From Halanaerobiaceae bacterium (GTDB taxonomy: Bacteria; Bacillota; Halanaerobiia; Halanaerobiales; Halarsenatibacteraceae), in contig PWEJ01000077.1 of NCBI GenBank assembly GCA_003553485.1, positions 1 to 64,000 of the forward strand: DNA of 64,000 nucleotides. The letters are read 5' to 3'. The stretch's first letter is position 1. Each line of letters starts with the position of its first letter. Under the pieces are notes generated by a model, which had not been told where the DNA came from, did not search any database, and worked only from the letters and a program-made list of their open reading frames with translations. The position numbers were made by a program, and so were the translations under genes. This document shows, piece after piece, positions 19,809 to 27,615 of this stretch.

Positions 19809-20084
19809 ATGAGTTCATTAACTTCAGAGGATAAAAAAGCACTTGCAAATCGTTTGAAAAGAATTGAGGGTCAGGTTAGAGGCATAAATAGAATGATTGA
19901 AGAAGATAAGTACTGTATAGATATATTAACCCAATTGGCAGCCACTAGAGGAGCATTAAAAAATGTAGGTCTAAAAGTTCTAAATAGACATGTACAGGGT
20001 TGTGTGAGCAATGCTATTCAAGAGGGAGAAAATGATGAAATTATAAAGGAACTGGTGGATACTGTTGATAGATTTGTAGATTAA
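19809..20084 (+). CDS. csoR: CsoR-family metal-sensing repressor
   Basis: 91 residues. The copper ligand triad is intact: C36, H61, C65, the same numbering as Mycobacterium tuberculosis CsoR, which argues for Cu(I) sensing over the formaldehyde or sulfur branches. Helical DNA-binding face ANRLKRIEGQVRGI is conserved. By family knowledge it binds its own operator without Cu(I) and releases with it. GGAGG lies before ATG 19809. The downstream gene is a copper chaperone, consistent with copper homeostasis; no copper ATPase is in the window. Confidence 0.94.
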   Translation: MSSLTSEDKKALANRLKRIEGQVRGINRMIEEDKYCIDILTQLAATRGALKNVGLKVLNRHVQGCVSNAIQEGENDEIIKELVDTVDRFVD

Positions 20085-20166
20085 TTTATGGTTTAAGCTA
20101 AGTCTAAGGAAAATCTAGATTTAAGGTATAAACATTTAATATTAGCAAAGGGAGGAAAAAAATAAA

Positions 20167-20382
20167 ATGGCAAAAATTTCTTTAATTGTAGAGGGTATGA
20201 AATGTGGACATTGTGCTAACTCTGTTAAAGAGGCTTTAGGATCTTTATCCGGCGTAAATAATGTTGAGGTGGATTTAGATAATAAGTTAACAAAAGTAGA
20301 TTTTGACGATGCTCTAATTGATTTTGCTGATATGAAAGAGGCTATTTCAGAGGCTGGATATAAAGTAGTAGGGACAAAGTAA
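20167..20382 (+). CDS. copZ: Copper chaperone, heavy-metal-associated domain
   Basis: 71 residues, a single ferredoxin-like HMA domain. The metal loop GMKCGHC (residues 10-16) has both cysteines, with an unusual His between them where CopZ proteins vary. It carries Cu(I) to a P-type ATPase or the repressor. It lies 82 bases after csoR with a GGGAGG ribosome site and no obvious promoter, so it is probably co-transcribed from the CsoR-controlled promoter. Confidence 0.9.
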   Translation: MAKISLIVEGMKCGHCANSVKEALGSLSGVNNVEVDLDNKLTKVDFDDALIDFADMKEAISEAGYKVVGTK

Positions 20383-20511
20383 TTTTTTTGTGAAATTTTG
20401 AATTACAGGTGGAAATTTTCCCAAAAATATTATATAATTAAGGCAGCGTGCAATTTATATACTAACAGTTTCTTAATTTTGAGAAAATAACTTGAAATGG
20501 AGCTGCTGCCT

Positions 20512-21642
20512 ATGGAGAAAAAACATCTTTTTTTGATAACCTTAATCTTTATGGTCTTATTCACAATTCAGGCTGGGTCCACTGGAGTAGATATAGAGGA
20601 TTTACCTGAGAAAGGCGAAGCTAAGATCGAATTACAGGTCTTTAATTCTCTACATAATTTTTTTTCAGCCAGCACTTTTCAACTAGATTCAGCTCCTAAA
20701 GAAACCGATAATTCTACTGAAATTGAGAAACCCTTGGTCACTTATATTGGTCAGGGATTCATGGCCCTGGACACAAACGAAAAAAAATTAATCTGGGATA
20801 CAGGAAAAACACAGGATGAAAACCTGGCTGAACTGGCCCGGCAAGATATGGATAGAAGGTTAGAAGAAGAATTTAAAGAAATTACCGGGGTAGGTTTTCT
20901 AGAAGCTTTAGAAGAAGAACACCACAGTTCTTCTCTTTTAGATGAGATAAAAACTCATAAAGTCAGGTCAGGAGAAAGTCTGTGGACAATTGCCAGTAAA
21001 TATAATATTAATATAGATACTTTAATTGGGGCAAATGATATAAATGATATGAATCGTGTAATGCCTGGTGATGAGCTAGAAATTTTGCCAGTTAAAGGTA
21101 TTCTATATAATATCAGTCCCGGTGATAGCTTTGCAGATATAGTCAGAAAATTTGAGCTTGATAAAGAAGAAGTTAAGGAAGCCAATGATATATCTGAAGC
21201 AGAAGAGTTGAAGTCTGGTGATAAGATAATACTTCCTGGAGCTGAACCAGAATTTGGTTATCAAGACCGCTTAAATGAACTGCTAACTAGACCCGTTGAG
21301 GGCAGGGTTAGCTCTCCCTTTGGTCCCCGCTGGGGAACTCATCATGATGGTAAAGATTATGCCGTGCCTGTGGGAACACCAGTTGAGGCCGCTGCTGGAG
21401 GAAGGGTAACCCATGTAGGCCGCTCAGGAGGTTATGGTAAAACAGTAATTATTCAACATCAAAATGGTTTGGAAACTTTATATGCTCACTTAAATTCCTA
21501 CAATGTAAGATCTGGCCAACAGGTAAATAGGGGACAGGTAATAGCATATACCGGCAACACTGGCCGCTCTACAGGACCTCATTTGCATTTTGAAGTTAGG
21601 GTCAATGGAAGGCCGGTAGATCCAGTGAATTATTTACACTAA
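20512..21642 (+). CDS. LysM-LysM-M23 cell-wall endopeptidase
   Basis: 376 residues from ATG 20512, which has TGGAG nine bases upstream; an earlier ATG at 20497 lacks one. Signal peptide (KKHLFLITLIFMVLFTIQAG). Two LysM repeats follow: VRSGESLWTIASKYNI... and a more divergent ISPGDSFADIVRKFEL. The C-terminal M23 domain has HHDGKDYA (HxxxD) and HLHFE, both zinc-ligand motifs, and YAHL. It binds peptidoglycan and hydrolyses peptide cross-links, or acts as an activator if the site is inactive; the residues look intact. A weak -10 (TATAAT, 20433-20438) precedes it. Confidence 0.92.
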   Translation: MEKKHLFLITLIFMVLFTIQAGSTGVDIEDLPEKGEAKIELQVFNSLHNFFSASTFQLDSAPKETDNSTEIEKPLVTYIGQGFMALDTNEKKLIWDTGKTQDENLAELARQDMDRRLEEEFKEITGVGFLEALEEEHHSSSLLDEIKTHKVRSGESLWTIASKYNINIDTLIGANDINDMNRVMPGDELEILPVKGILYNISPGDSFADIVRKFELDKEEVKEANDISEAEELKSGDKIILPGAEPEFGYQDRLNELLTRPVEGRVSSPFGPRWGTHHDGKDYAVPVGTPVEAAAGGRVTHVGRSGGYGKTVIIQHQNGLETLYAHLNSYNVRSGQQVNRGQVIAYTGNTGRSTGPHLHFEVRVNGRPVDPVNYLH

Positions 21643-21662
21643 AAATTGATACCTAACCACTT

Positions 21663-21705
21663 AATCCTTTCAGCAGTTTTTGTTTTGTTGAAAGGATTTA
21701 ATTTT
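21663..21705 (+). terminator. Terminator after the M23 peptidase gene
   Basis: AATCCTTTCA (21663-21672) pairs perfectly with TGAAAGGATT (21689-21698), followed by TAATTTTTATT. The loop is 16 bases. Confidence 0.75.
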
Positions 21706-21731
21706 TATTGTCTATAAACAGGAGGGATATT

Positions 21732-23477
21732 TTGCAAAAATCTGCTATAAGACATAATTATTCAACAGCTTTTCGAGCAGCAAAATCCTTAAAACGATTG
21801 CAGATAAGACTGAGAACTGCCAGAGGAGACTTAAATGAGGCTCAAATTCTTTATGGTAAAAGATTTAATTCAGATAAAGACCCTAAAATGGCAAAAGTTA
21901 TGGAAAAGGTGGCTTCGTCCGAGCTATATGATTACTTTCAGGCGGAGATAAGCCTTTCTAGCGGTAGATTTAGTTATTACTTCTTCCTTAAGGATATAAA
22001 TGATAATATTTTCTGGTACACAGAAAAGGGTTTAACTAAGGTTAGACCTAAGGGCTGGAAGTTAGGATATTTTCAATATCCCATTATAAAAGAAGAAGAC
22101 ATCTGGCAGGCTCCTCAGTGGGCTAGAGATGCAGTTTTTTATCAAATTTTCCCGGAAAGATTTAACCGGACTAAGGTTAAAGGGCGGACCAAAAACGGTC
22201 AAGAAATACAGCCCTGGGGAAGTAAACCCAGGAGAGAGGCCTTTATGGGAGGAGATTTAAAGGGCATAAAAAATAAATTAAATTATTTACAAGATTTAGG
22301 CGTAGATGCTCTTTATCTGACGCCTGTATTTAAGTCTCCCAGTAATCATAAATATAATATCACTGATTATTATAAAATAGATGAGGACCTGGGCACAGAA
22401 AAGGAAGCCCAAGAATTGGTAGAGGCAGCTCAGGATAAAGATATCAAAGTGATCTTTGATGCAGTTTTAAACCATTGTGGTTCAAATTTTTTTGCCTTTC
22501 AGGATGTTTTACAAAGAGGGGAAAATTCAAAGTATAAAGATTGGTTCTATATCAATGAATTTCCTGTTTCACTGGAAGATTGCAATTACGAAACCTTTGC
22601 CCAAAATATTCCGCAAATGCCACGGCTAAATATGCACAATAGAGAAGTCCAGGAATATTTTTTGGATTTCGCAGAGTACTGGACAGAAAAACTCAATCTG
22701 GATGGCTGGAGACTGGATGTTGCCGATGAAGTTCCCCGCTCCTTTTGGAGAGAATTTCGCCAGAGAGTAAAAGATGTTAATCCAAAAGCCTTTATTATTG
22801 GAGAAGTCTGGTATGATGCCACCGATTGGCTTAATGGAGACCAGTTTGATAGCATTATGAATTATCATTTAATGTATGATATCTTAGATTATCTAGCAGC
22901 TGAAAAAATTAGTTTAACACAACTGACAGATAGAATTACTGAAAATATTTTTAGATATCGTCCTGAAGCATCAAATTTTCTCCTGAACTTACTTGGCAGT
23001 CATGATACCCCTCGTTTAAAATGGCATTTCCGTAATTTTAAAGAAGAAAAAAGGAGAAAAAAGATTAATTTAGCAGTGGCCCTGCAGTTTTTCTTACCCG
23101 GTATACCTATGATATTTTATGGCGATGAACTGGGATTGACCGGGAAAGATGACCCTGATTGCAGGCGGGCCATGCCCTGGAAGCCAGAGGAGCAGGATTT
23201 GCCTAAAAAGAACTTTTATAAAAATATCATCAAGACTTATAAACAAAGAAAACTCCTGAAATCAGGTAATTATAGGGAGGTATTCGTTGATGAGGTGGCA
23301 GAGGTTTTGATTTTTTCCAGAGCAATTGAAGATAAAACTCTCTATCTTGCCTTTAACTTTTCCGAAAATGAGTATAAACTTGATGAAAGTGTTAAAAATA
23401 AGATCAGAGGGGATTTTAAAGAGGATTTTACAGTTAAAAAAGAAGTCATTCCTCCTTTAAGTTATCTTTTTCTTTAG
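21732..23477 (+). CDS. Neopullulanase/cyclomaltodextrinase-type GH13 glycosidase
   Basis: 581 residues from TTG 21732, which has AGGAGG well spaced; the longer TTG at 21708 has none. No signal peptide. An N-terminal beta domain (about 1-120) resembles CBM34 of GH13 subfamily 20, followed by the barrel: DAVLNH, GWRLDVADE (nucleophile D329), IIGEVWYD (acid E358) and LLGSHDTPR. Enzymes of this group cut cyclodextrins, pullulan or maltodextrins in the cytosol. Together with the enzyme at 6362-8158 it gives the cell two cytosolic alpha-glucan hydrolases. Exact substrate is uncertain. Confidence 0.9.
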   Translation: MQKSAIRHNYSTAFRAAKSLKRLQIRLRTARGDLNEAQILYGKRFNSDKDPKMAKVMEKVASSELYDYFQAEISLSSGRFSYYFFLKDINDNIFWYTEKGLTKVRPKGWKLGYFQYPIIKEEDIWQAPQWARDAVFYQIFPERFNRTKVKGRTKNGQEIQPWGSKPRREAFMGGDLKGIKNKLNYLQDLGVDALYLTPVFKSPSNHKYNITDYYKIDEDLGTEKEAQELVEAAQDKDIKVIFDAVLNHCGSNFFAFQDVLQRGENSKYKDWFYINEFPVSLEDCNYETFAQNIPQMPRLNMHNREVQEYFLDFAEYWTEKLNLDGWRLDVADEVPRSFWREFRQRVKDVNPKAFIIGEVWYDATDWLNGDQFDSIMNYHLMYDILDYLAAEKISLTQLTDRITENIFRYRPEASNFLLNLLGSHDTPRLKWHFRNFKEEKRRKKINLAVALQFFLPGIPMIFYGDELGLTGKDDPDCRRAMPWKPEEQDLPKKNFYKNIIKTYKQRKLLKSGNYREVFVDEVAEVLIFSRAIEDKTLYLAFNFSENEYKLDESVKNKIRGDFKEDFTVKKEVIPPLSYLFL

Positions 23478-23483
23478 TCCTAT

Positions 23484-23512
23484 TTGCATTTATTTTGCAG
23501 TTTGTATATACT
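23484..23512 (+). promoter_or_regulatory. Predicted promoter for the ferritin-like gene
   Basis: TTGCAT (23484-23489), 17 bases, TATACT (23507-23512), about 55 bases before the GTG start. It begins 7 bases after the preceding gene's stop. Confidence 0.6.
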
Positions 23513-23566
23513 ATTAGGAAAGAAGCAAAAAATTTTCATTTATTCTGCGAAGGGAGGATTTTAGTA

Positions 23567-24052
23567 GTGAAAGAACAGGAAAAAGAACTTATACGAGAAG
23601 CCTTATTATTGGAGCAGGAAGGGTATGAATTTTATCAGTTGGCAGCAGAGCGTTGTGAGGAAGAAGAGGTAAAATTAGCCTTTGTTGAAATGGCAGCAGA
23701 AGAAAAAAAACACATGGACTGGTTACAGGAGCTTTATCGAGGTTTAGAAGAGGATGAGTCAGCTTCTTTAAATTTGGAGGACTTCCATAAAACCCCGGAT
23801 GTTTTCAATAACAAAGTAGTAGAGCCCTTAAAGAGTTCATTAGCAGTATCTGTCTTTGGAATTGGAGTAAAAATGGAAAAAGCAGCCTTTGATTATTATC
23901 AGGAGGCAGCTAAGAAGACTGAGAATCAAAAGGCAAAAGAGCTCTATGAAGAATTAATTAGATGGGAAAAAGAGCATTTGGATGAATTTCAAAAAGAATA
24001 TGAAATGTTACAGCAGAATTGGTGGAATGACCAACATTTTGCCCCTTTTTAA
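23567..24052 (+). CDS. Ferritin-like (rubrerythrin-type) di-iron protein
   Basis: 161 residues from GTG 23567, which follows GGGAGG; an earlier in-frame start at 23495 overlaps the promoter. Four-helix bundle with two ExxH-type motifs: helix one LLLEQEGYEFYQLAAE, helix two MAAEEKKHMDWL, then VKMEKAAFDYYQEAA and WEKEHLDEF. These supply the Glu/His iron ligands of rubrerythrin. There is no rubredoxin CxxC domain, so it would need an external electron donor. Probable role in peroxide removal or iron handling in an anaerobe. Confidence 0.85.
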   Translation: MKEQEKELIREALLLEQEGYEFYQLAAERCEEEEVKLAFVEMAAEEKKHMDWLQELYRGLEEDESASLNLEDFHKTPDVFNNKVVEPLKSSLAVSVFGIGVKMEKAAFDYYQEAAKKTENQKAKELYEELIRWEKEHLDEFQKEYEMLQQNWWNDQHFAPF

Positions 24053-24066
24053 AATAGAAAAGCATG

Positions 24067-24099
24067 AACCCCTGGTTACCTTTATTCAGGGGTTTTTTT
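24067..24099 (+). terminator. Terminator after the ferritin-like gene
   Basis: AACCCCTG (24067-24074) pairs with CAGGGGTT (24087-24094), followed by a T-tract through 24099. Confidence 0.85.
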
Positions 24100-24142
24100 A
24101 TTTTTGAACTAAGATTATTTGCTATAAATAGGAGGATAATTG

Positions 24143-24940
24143 ATGAAAATTGCTCGCTTTTACCTTGATGATATAAATAATATTTCATACGGAAAATTAG
24201 TCAATAACAGGATATATGAACTTCAAAATGACCCTATTATCGGTGACAAATCCTATGAATTATCAGGAGAAAAATTTTCAAGCTCTGAAGTTAAGTTTTT
24301 ACCTCCAGTAACCCCTCCAAATATAATTGCCATTGGTTTAAATTATTCTGATCACGCCGAAGAAGCTGGGCTTGAAATTCCAGATCAACCTCTGATCTTT
24401 GCCAAAGCCACTTCAAGCATTATTGGCCCTCAGGATGACATAATTTTACCTAAAAAAGCTCCAAATCAAGTTGATTATGAAGCTGAGTTAGGGGTAGTTG
24501 TATCTAAAGAATGCAAAAATGTTAGCCCTGAAGAGGTTGATGAATATATATTAGGTTATACCTGTGTTAATGATGTTACAGCCAGAGACTGTCAGCAAAG
24601 GGATGGTCAATGGGTAAGAGCTAAATCCTTCGATACTTTTTGTCCAGTGGGGCCGATTATCGAAAATGAATTGGACCCCGACAATTGTAATATTGTCTGT
24701 CGAGTTAATAATGAAATTAGACAAAAATCAAATACTGCCAACATGATTTTTTCAGTAGAAGAGATAATTAGTTATCTATCTCATAATATGACTTTGCTTC
24801 CAGGGACCTTGATTTTGACAGGTACACCTGCCGGAGTAGGATTAAGTTATGATACAGATAAATACTTAAAAGCTGAAGATGAAGTAAAGGTTGAAATATC
24901 AGGAATTGGGGTTTTAGAAAATCAAGTAAAAAAATGTTGA
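24143..24940 (+). CDS. Fumarylacetoacetate hydrolase family protein
   Basis: 265 residues from ATG 24143 behind GGAGG. FAH fold: IAIGLNYSDHAEEAG, metal ligands in VDYEAELGVV (E-x-E) with a distal Asp in GYTCVNDVTARD, and C-terminal LILTGTPAGVG. Relatives act as acylpyruvases, oxaloacetate decarboxylases or hydrolases of catechol-pathway intermediates. The neighbours do not indicate a pathway, so a housekeeping acylpyruvate or oxaloacetate activity is the safer guess. It is followed by 113 bases in which I see no clear signal. Confidence 0.9.
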   Translation: MKIARFYLDDINNISYGKLVNNRIYELQNDPIIGDKSYELSGEKFSSSEVKFLPPVTPPNIIAIGLNYSDHAEEAGLEIPDQPLIFAKATSSIIGPQDDIILPKKAPNQVDYEAELGVVVSKECKNVSPEEVDEYILGYTCVNDVTARDCQQRDGQWVRAKSFDTFCPVGPIIENELDPDNCNIVCRVNNEIRQKSNTANMIFSVEEIISYLSHNMTLLPGTLILTGTPAGVGLSYDTDKYLKAEDEVKVEISGIGVLENQVKKC

Positions 24941-25053
24941 AAAATTTATGTATTTTTTTTAAAATAGCTTAATAATAATTGACTACTAACGGGCAAGTTG
25001 TTAATATTAAGATGAAAAGTAGCAGGGGTTTAAAAGAGGCTAGATTTAATCAA

Positions 25054-25710
25054 TTATTTAGCTATCCAATTACACCTTAATTGTCTAATTCTTTTCTCAT
25101 TTAACCAACCCGAGGGGAATCTTGCAAACATTTCCTGGCCGATTTCTACCATTTCTTTTAAATAGTCACCTTCTAGATTACCGGCTTGCCCCCTGCCGCG
25201 AGCATCAGCAACTAAAATTAAGCGAAAGTCCTCTAAACCTAGGGGGGATTTTGCAATTTTGGTTAGAAGATCAACTTTGGTTCCTGGGCGCAACTTAAAA
25301 AAGTAGTGGCCCTTCATATGTTCCCGGGCTGCTATTAAAGCGCTTTTTTCCCAGGAGTTTAAAACACCCAGCCGGCGAGAAAAATTGCAAATATATTTAG
25401 CTGACTTCTTTTCATGTCCATAATGATGAGGATATTCTTCTGGAGGAGTTGATTGTTTGCCAAAATCATGTAAAAATGCGGCATATCTAACCTGTCCTGA
25501 TAGAGTTAACTGGGCGATAGAGTCTAAAACCTGAAGGCTGTGTTCAAAGGCATCCCCTTCAGGATGACCATCCTCTGGTTGTTGTACTCCCTTGAGGGCC
25601 CAAAGCTCCGGCCAATCTTTTTTTATTTGCTCCATGGGGATATCTCTAATATAAAGAGAAGGTTTATCTTTATAGAGAATTGTTTTTAACCTGCTACCTG
25701 AACACCGCAT
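25054..25710 (-). CDS. Stand-alone HD domain protein resembling the Cca tRNA nucleotidyltransferase HD domain
   Basis: 218 residues. HD metal residues: H57 (EHSLQVLD), H81-D82 (FLHDFGK), distal D169 (VADARGRG). The run from GHPEGDAFEHSL through LHDFGK, HYGHEK and ADARGRG follows the HD domain of bacterial CCA-adding enzymes closely, a domain with phosphatase and 2',3'-cyclic phosphodiesterase activity in E. coli Cca. The nucleotidyltransferase part is entirely absent; only about 40 residues precede the HD segment. ATG follows a G6 ribosome site. Function in RNA-end repair is inference from that similarity. Confidence 0.82.
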   Translation of the reverse strand: MRCSGSRLKTILYKDKPSLYIRDIPMEQIKKDWPELWALKGVQQPEDGHPEGDAFEHSLQVLDSIAQLTLSGQVRYAAFLHDFGKQSTPPEEYPHHYGHEKKSAKYICNFSRRLGVLNSWEKSALIAAREHMKGHYFFKLRPGTKVDLLTKIAKSPLGLEDFRLILVADARGRGQAGNLEGDYLKEMVEIGQEMFARFPSGWLNEKRIRQLRCNWIAK

Positions 25711-25783
25711 ATAATTCCCCCCTAAATCAATAATTATCTAAGGGAATAGGCTTTATCATATGCCTTAATTGTAACATTTTTTA

Positions 25784-25797
25784 ATTGTTGAAACAAT
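25784..25797. promoter_or_regulatory. Inverted repeat in a divergent intergenic region
   Basis: ATTGTT-ga-AACAAT, perfect 6-bp arms, lies in the 158-base gap between the divergent HD gene and the unknown gene at 25869. It could be an operator; the AT richness means chance is possible. Confidence 0.3.
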
Positions 25798-25868
25798 AAT
25801 TTTATTTCGGACAAATTTAGCTCTAATAATTATTAAATTTCGAAAATTTTTGGCAAGGAGTGGTTATT

Positions 25869-26396
25869 ATGCAGGAAATTATTATTTTCGATGAAGTTGC
25901 TGATTTACTAAAAACCAGGTTTTTTAAACTGGATTTTTATCAAAAATTTGCTTTGCTTTCTGAAGTTTCTGTAGAAGAGCAACTTCATTTTAATGATTTT
26001 TTAAATTCAACTACCAAATTTATTGACTTTGATGATGTCATGCAAATAAAGAAAGATGCCAAGCAGAAAAAATATGTGAGGGTAAGAGGAGAAAATATTG
26101 AAAAACAATGTTATATTAGAGAAAAGCGACTAACTAATTATAAACTAAAAGAAATATTCTATGAGGTAATAAGACTGCTCTCTCTCTGTCAGCAGGAGTT
26201 AGGAGATCGTTTAGAAAAGGGAAGAGAGGAATTTGTCAGTGAAGATGATGAATTTAAAGGACTTACAGGAGTTTCTGATAAATTTATAATTAACTACAAT
26301 TTATTACAAGAGGTTGATAGAGAGATTGTAATTAGAGCTTTAGAGGCCACAGAGGTGAGTGAGGAAGTCCACCAGGCAATTTTGACCGATGACTGA
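25869..26396 (+). CDS. Unrecognised protein, 175 residues
   Basis: Start ATG 25869 has AAGGAG eight bases upstream; the GTG at 25860 lies inside that site. Soluble, strongly charged, mostly helical, with no signal peptide, membrane segment or cysteine motif (only two Cys). Segments such as FYQKFALLSEVSVEEQLHF and KEIFYEVIRLLSLCQQEL look like amphipathic helices. It is divergent from the Cca-type HD gene and followed by a terminator shared with hsp20. I do not recognise a family. It has good coding character and its own ribosome site, so it is probably a real gene. Confidence 0.75.
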   Translation: MQEIIIFDEVADLLKTRFFKLDFYQKFALLSEVSVEEQLHFNDFLNSTTKFIDFDDVMQIKKDAKQKKYVRVRGENIEKQCYIREKRLTNYKLKEIFYEVIRLLSLCQQELGDRLEKGREEFVSEDDEFKGLTGVSDKFIINYNLLQEVDREIVIRALEATEVSEEVHQAILTDD

Positions 26397-26422
26397 TCAA
26401 TAAAATTTAATAGTTATAATAA

Positions 26423-26450
26423 AAAATGGCCGGTTAAGGCCATTTTTTTT
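26423..26450. terminator. Bidirectional terminator between the unknown gene and hsp20
   Basis: AAAATGGCC (26423-26431) pairs with GGCCATTTT (26438-26446), 6-base loop ggttaa, T8 on the plus strand and an A-tract upstream that gives T's on the minus strand. Confidence 0.88.
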
Positions 26451-26887
26451 TATTCGATTTCAATTTTTCTTTGCTTCATTATTTCTTGGTTTAGTTTTGG
26501 TAGCTCAACTTTTAAAACTCCATTGTTATATTCTGCCTTTATATCCTCTTCTTTGATATTGGTGACTTTGAATTTTCTTTCGAAGGTGCCTAAATTTCTT
26601 TCCTGACAGATATAATCATCTTCACTGGCATCACAACTTGTTTTTTTAGTGGCTGAAATTGTTAACTCATCTTCTTCTAATTCCACTGAGATATCCTCTT
26701 TTTCAACTCCAGGCAATTCAGCTTCAATGATAAACTTATCAGTTTTATCGATTATATCGGTATGAAAACCTAGCCCCATTACGTCATCGAGATAGTTTTG
26801 AGAAAATAACCCTCCATAATGGGGAGAGTTTTTGAGTCTTTTTCGTTTTTTCTTACCGTATCCATAGGGTTGCATTATTTGAAACAT
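26450..26887 (-). CDS. Hsp20/alpha-crystallin small heat shock protein
   Basis: 145 residues. The alpha-crystallin domain runs from about residue 40 to the C-terminus, with DKFIIEAELPGVEKEDISVE, FERKFKV and the A-x-x-x-n-G-V-L motif EYNNGVLKVELPK. No signal peptide. It is an ATP-independent holdase that binds unfolding proteins. AGGAGGAG precedes the ATG. No CIRCE element is visible in the 187-base region upstream, so heat regulation, if any, is by other means. Confidence 0.94.
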   Translation of the reverse strand: MFQIMQPYGYGKKKRKRLKNSPHYGGLFSQNYLDDVMGLGFHTDIIDKTDKFIIEAELPGVEKEDISVELEEDELTISATKKTSCDASEDDYICQERNLGTFERKFKVTNIKEEDIKAEYNNGVLKVELPKLNQEIMKQRKIEIE

Positions 26888-26998
26888 AATATCTCCTCCT
26901 GATAGATAACCATATTATTAATTCTAACTTTTCAAATTAATTATATTGCAAAATTTAATTATATAAAGTTAATTAGCTTACAAATTCAGAAAAGACTA

Positions 26999-27027
26999 TT
27001 GTTTTTTTGTAAAAATTGTATTATAAT
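26999..27027 (+). promoter_or_regulatory. Predicted promoter for the hydrogenase operon
   Basis: TTGTTT (26999-27004), 17 bases, TATAAT (27022-27027), about 48 bases before the ECF-like gene. Confidence 0.6.
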
Positions 27028-27074
27028 ATTAGAAAGAGTGAAAAAAATAACAAACTTTTCTGCCAGGAAAGGAG

Positions 27075-27599
27075 ATGATTATTACAATCAAAAAAAATTC
27101 TCTTAACACTCGATTTTGGACAAGAACAGCTATTTTATTAGCTCTGGCTTTAGTTTTTCAAATGGGGGGATTCCCTCAACCTATTACTGGTCCAGTAGTT
27201 AATGCAATATTGTTTCTATCTGTTTTAACAGTAACTCCCTTATCTGGAGCAGTTATCGGTATTTTAACACCAGTAATTGCTTTTATTCGAGGAATTTTAC
27301 CACCACCTTTAGCACCTATGATTCCCTTTATTGCAGTAGGAAATGCTTTGTTGGTCTTTGCCTTTAGTCTGATTGGTAAATTAATGAAATTAGACTTTAA
27401 AAAACCGTTAAATTTTACAGGTGGTTTTGCGGTGGTTGTTGCTTCTTTTTTGAAGTTTTCTTTACTGGCAGCTGCCGTGAGATTTTTGGTGGAGATCCCT
27501 CCACCTGTTGCTCAGATGATGACCTTTCCTCAGTTATATACAGCTATAGCTGGTGGAGTACTGGCTCTTTTAATTTACAAAATATTGCCCCTGGATTAA
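27075..27599 (+). CDS. ECF transporter S-component-like membrane protein
   Basis: 174 residues with about five to six hydrophobic helices, N-terminal region TRTAILLALALVFQMGGFP, typical of small ECF-type substrate-binding (S) components. The ATG at 27075 directly follows AAAGGAG with almost no spacer, so the true start may be a rarer codon a little downstream. It heads the operon encoding the NuoE-NuoF-[FeFe] hydrogenase, 16 bases before nuoE. Its substrate is unknown; a metal, cofactor or vitamin needed by the Fe-S/flavin enzyme would fit but is inference. Confidence 0.75.
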   Translation: MIITIKKNSLNTRFWTRTAILLALALVFQMGGFPQPITGPVVNAILFLSVLTVTPLSGAVIGILTPVIAFIRGILPPPLAPMIPFIAVGNALLVFAFSLIGKLMKLDFKKPLNFTGGFAVVVASFLKFSLLAAAVRFLVEIPPPVAQMMTFPQLYTAIAGGVLALLIYKILPLD

Positions 27600-27615
27600 C
27601 ACTGGAGGTGAAATT

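Noticed and set aside
26888-27074. CIRCE or other heat-shock element before hsp20
   Set aside because: No TTAGCACTC-N9-GAGTGCTAA-like repeat is present; the region is simply AT-rich.
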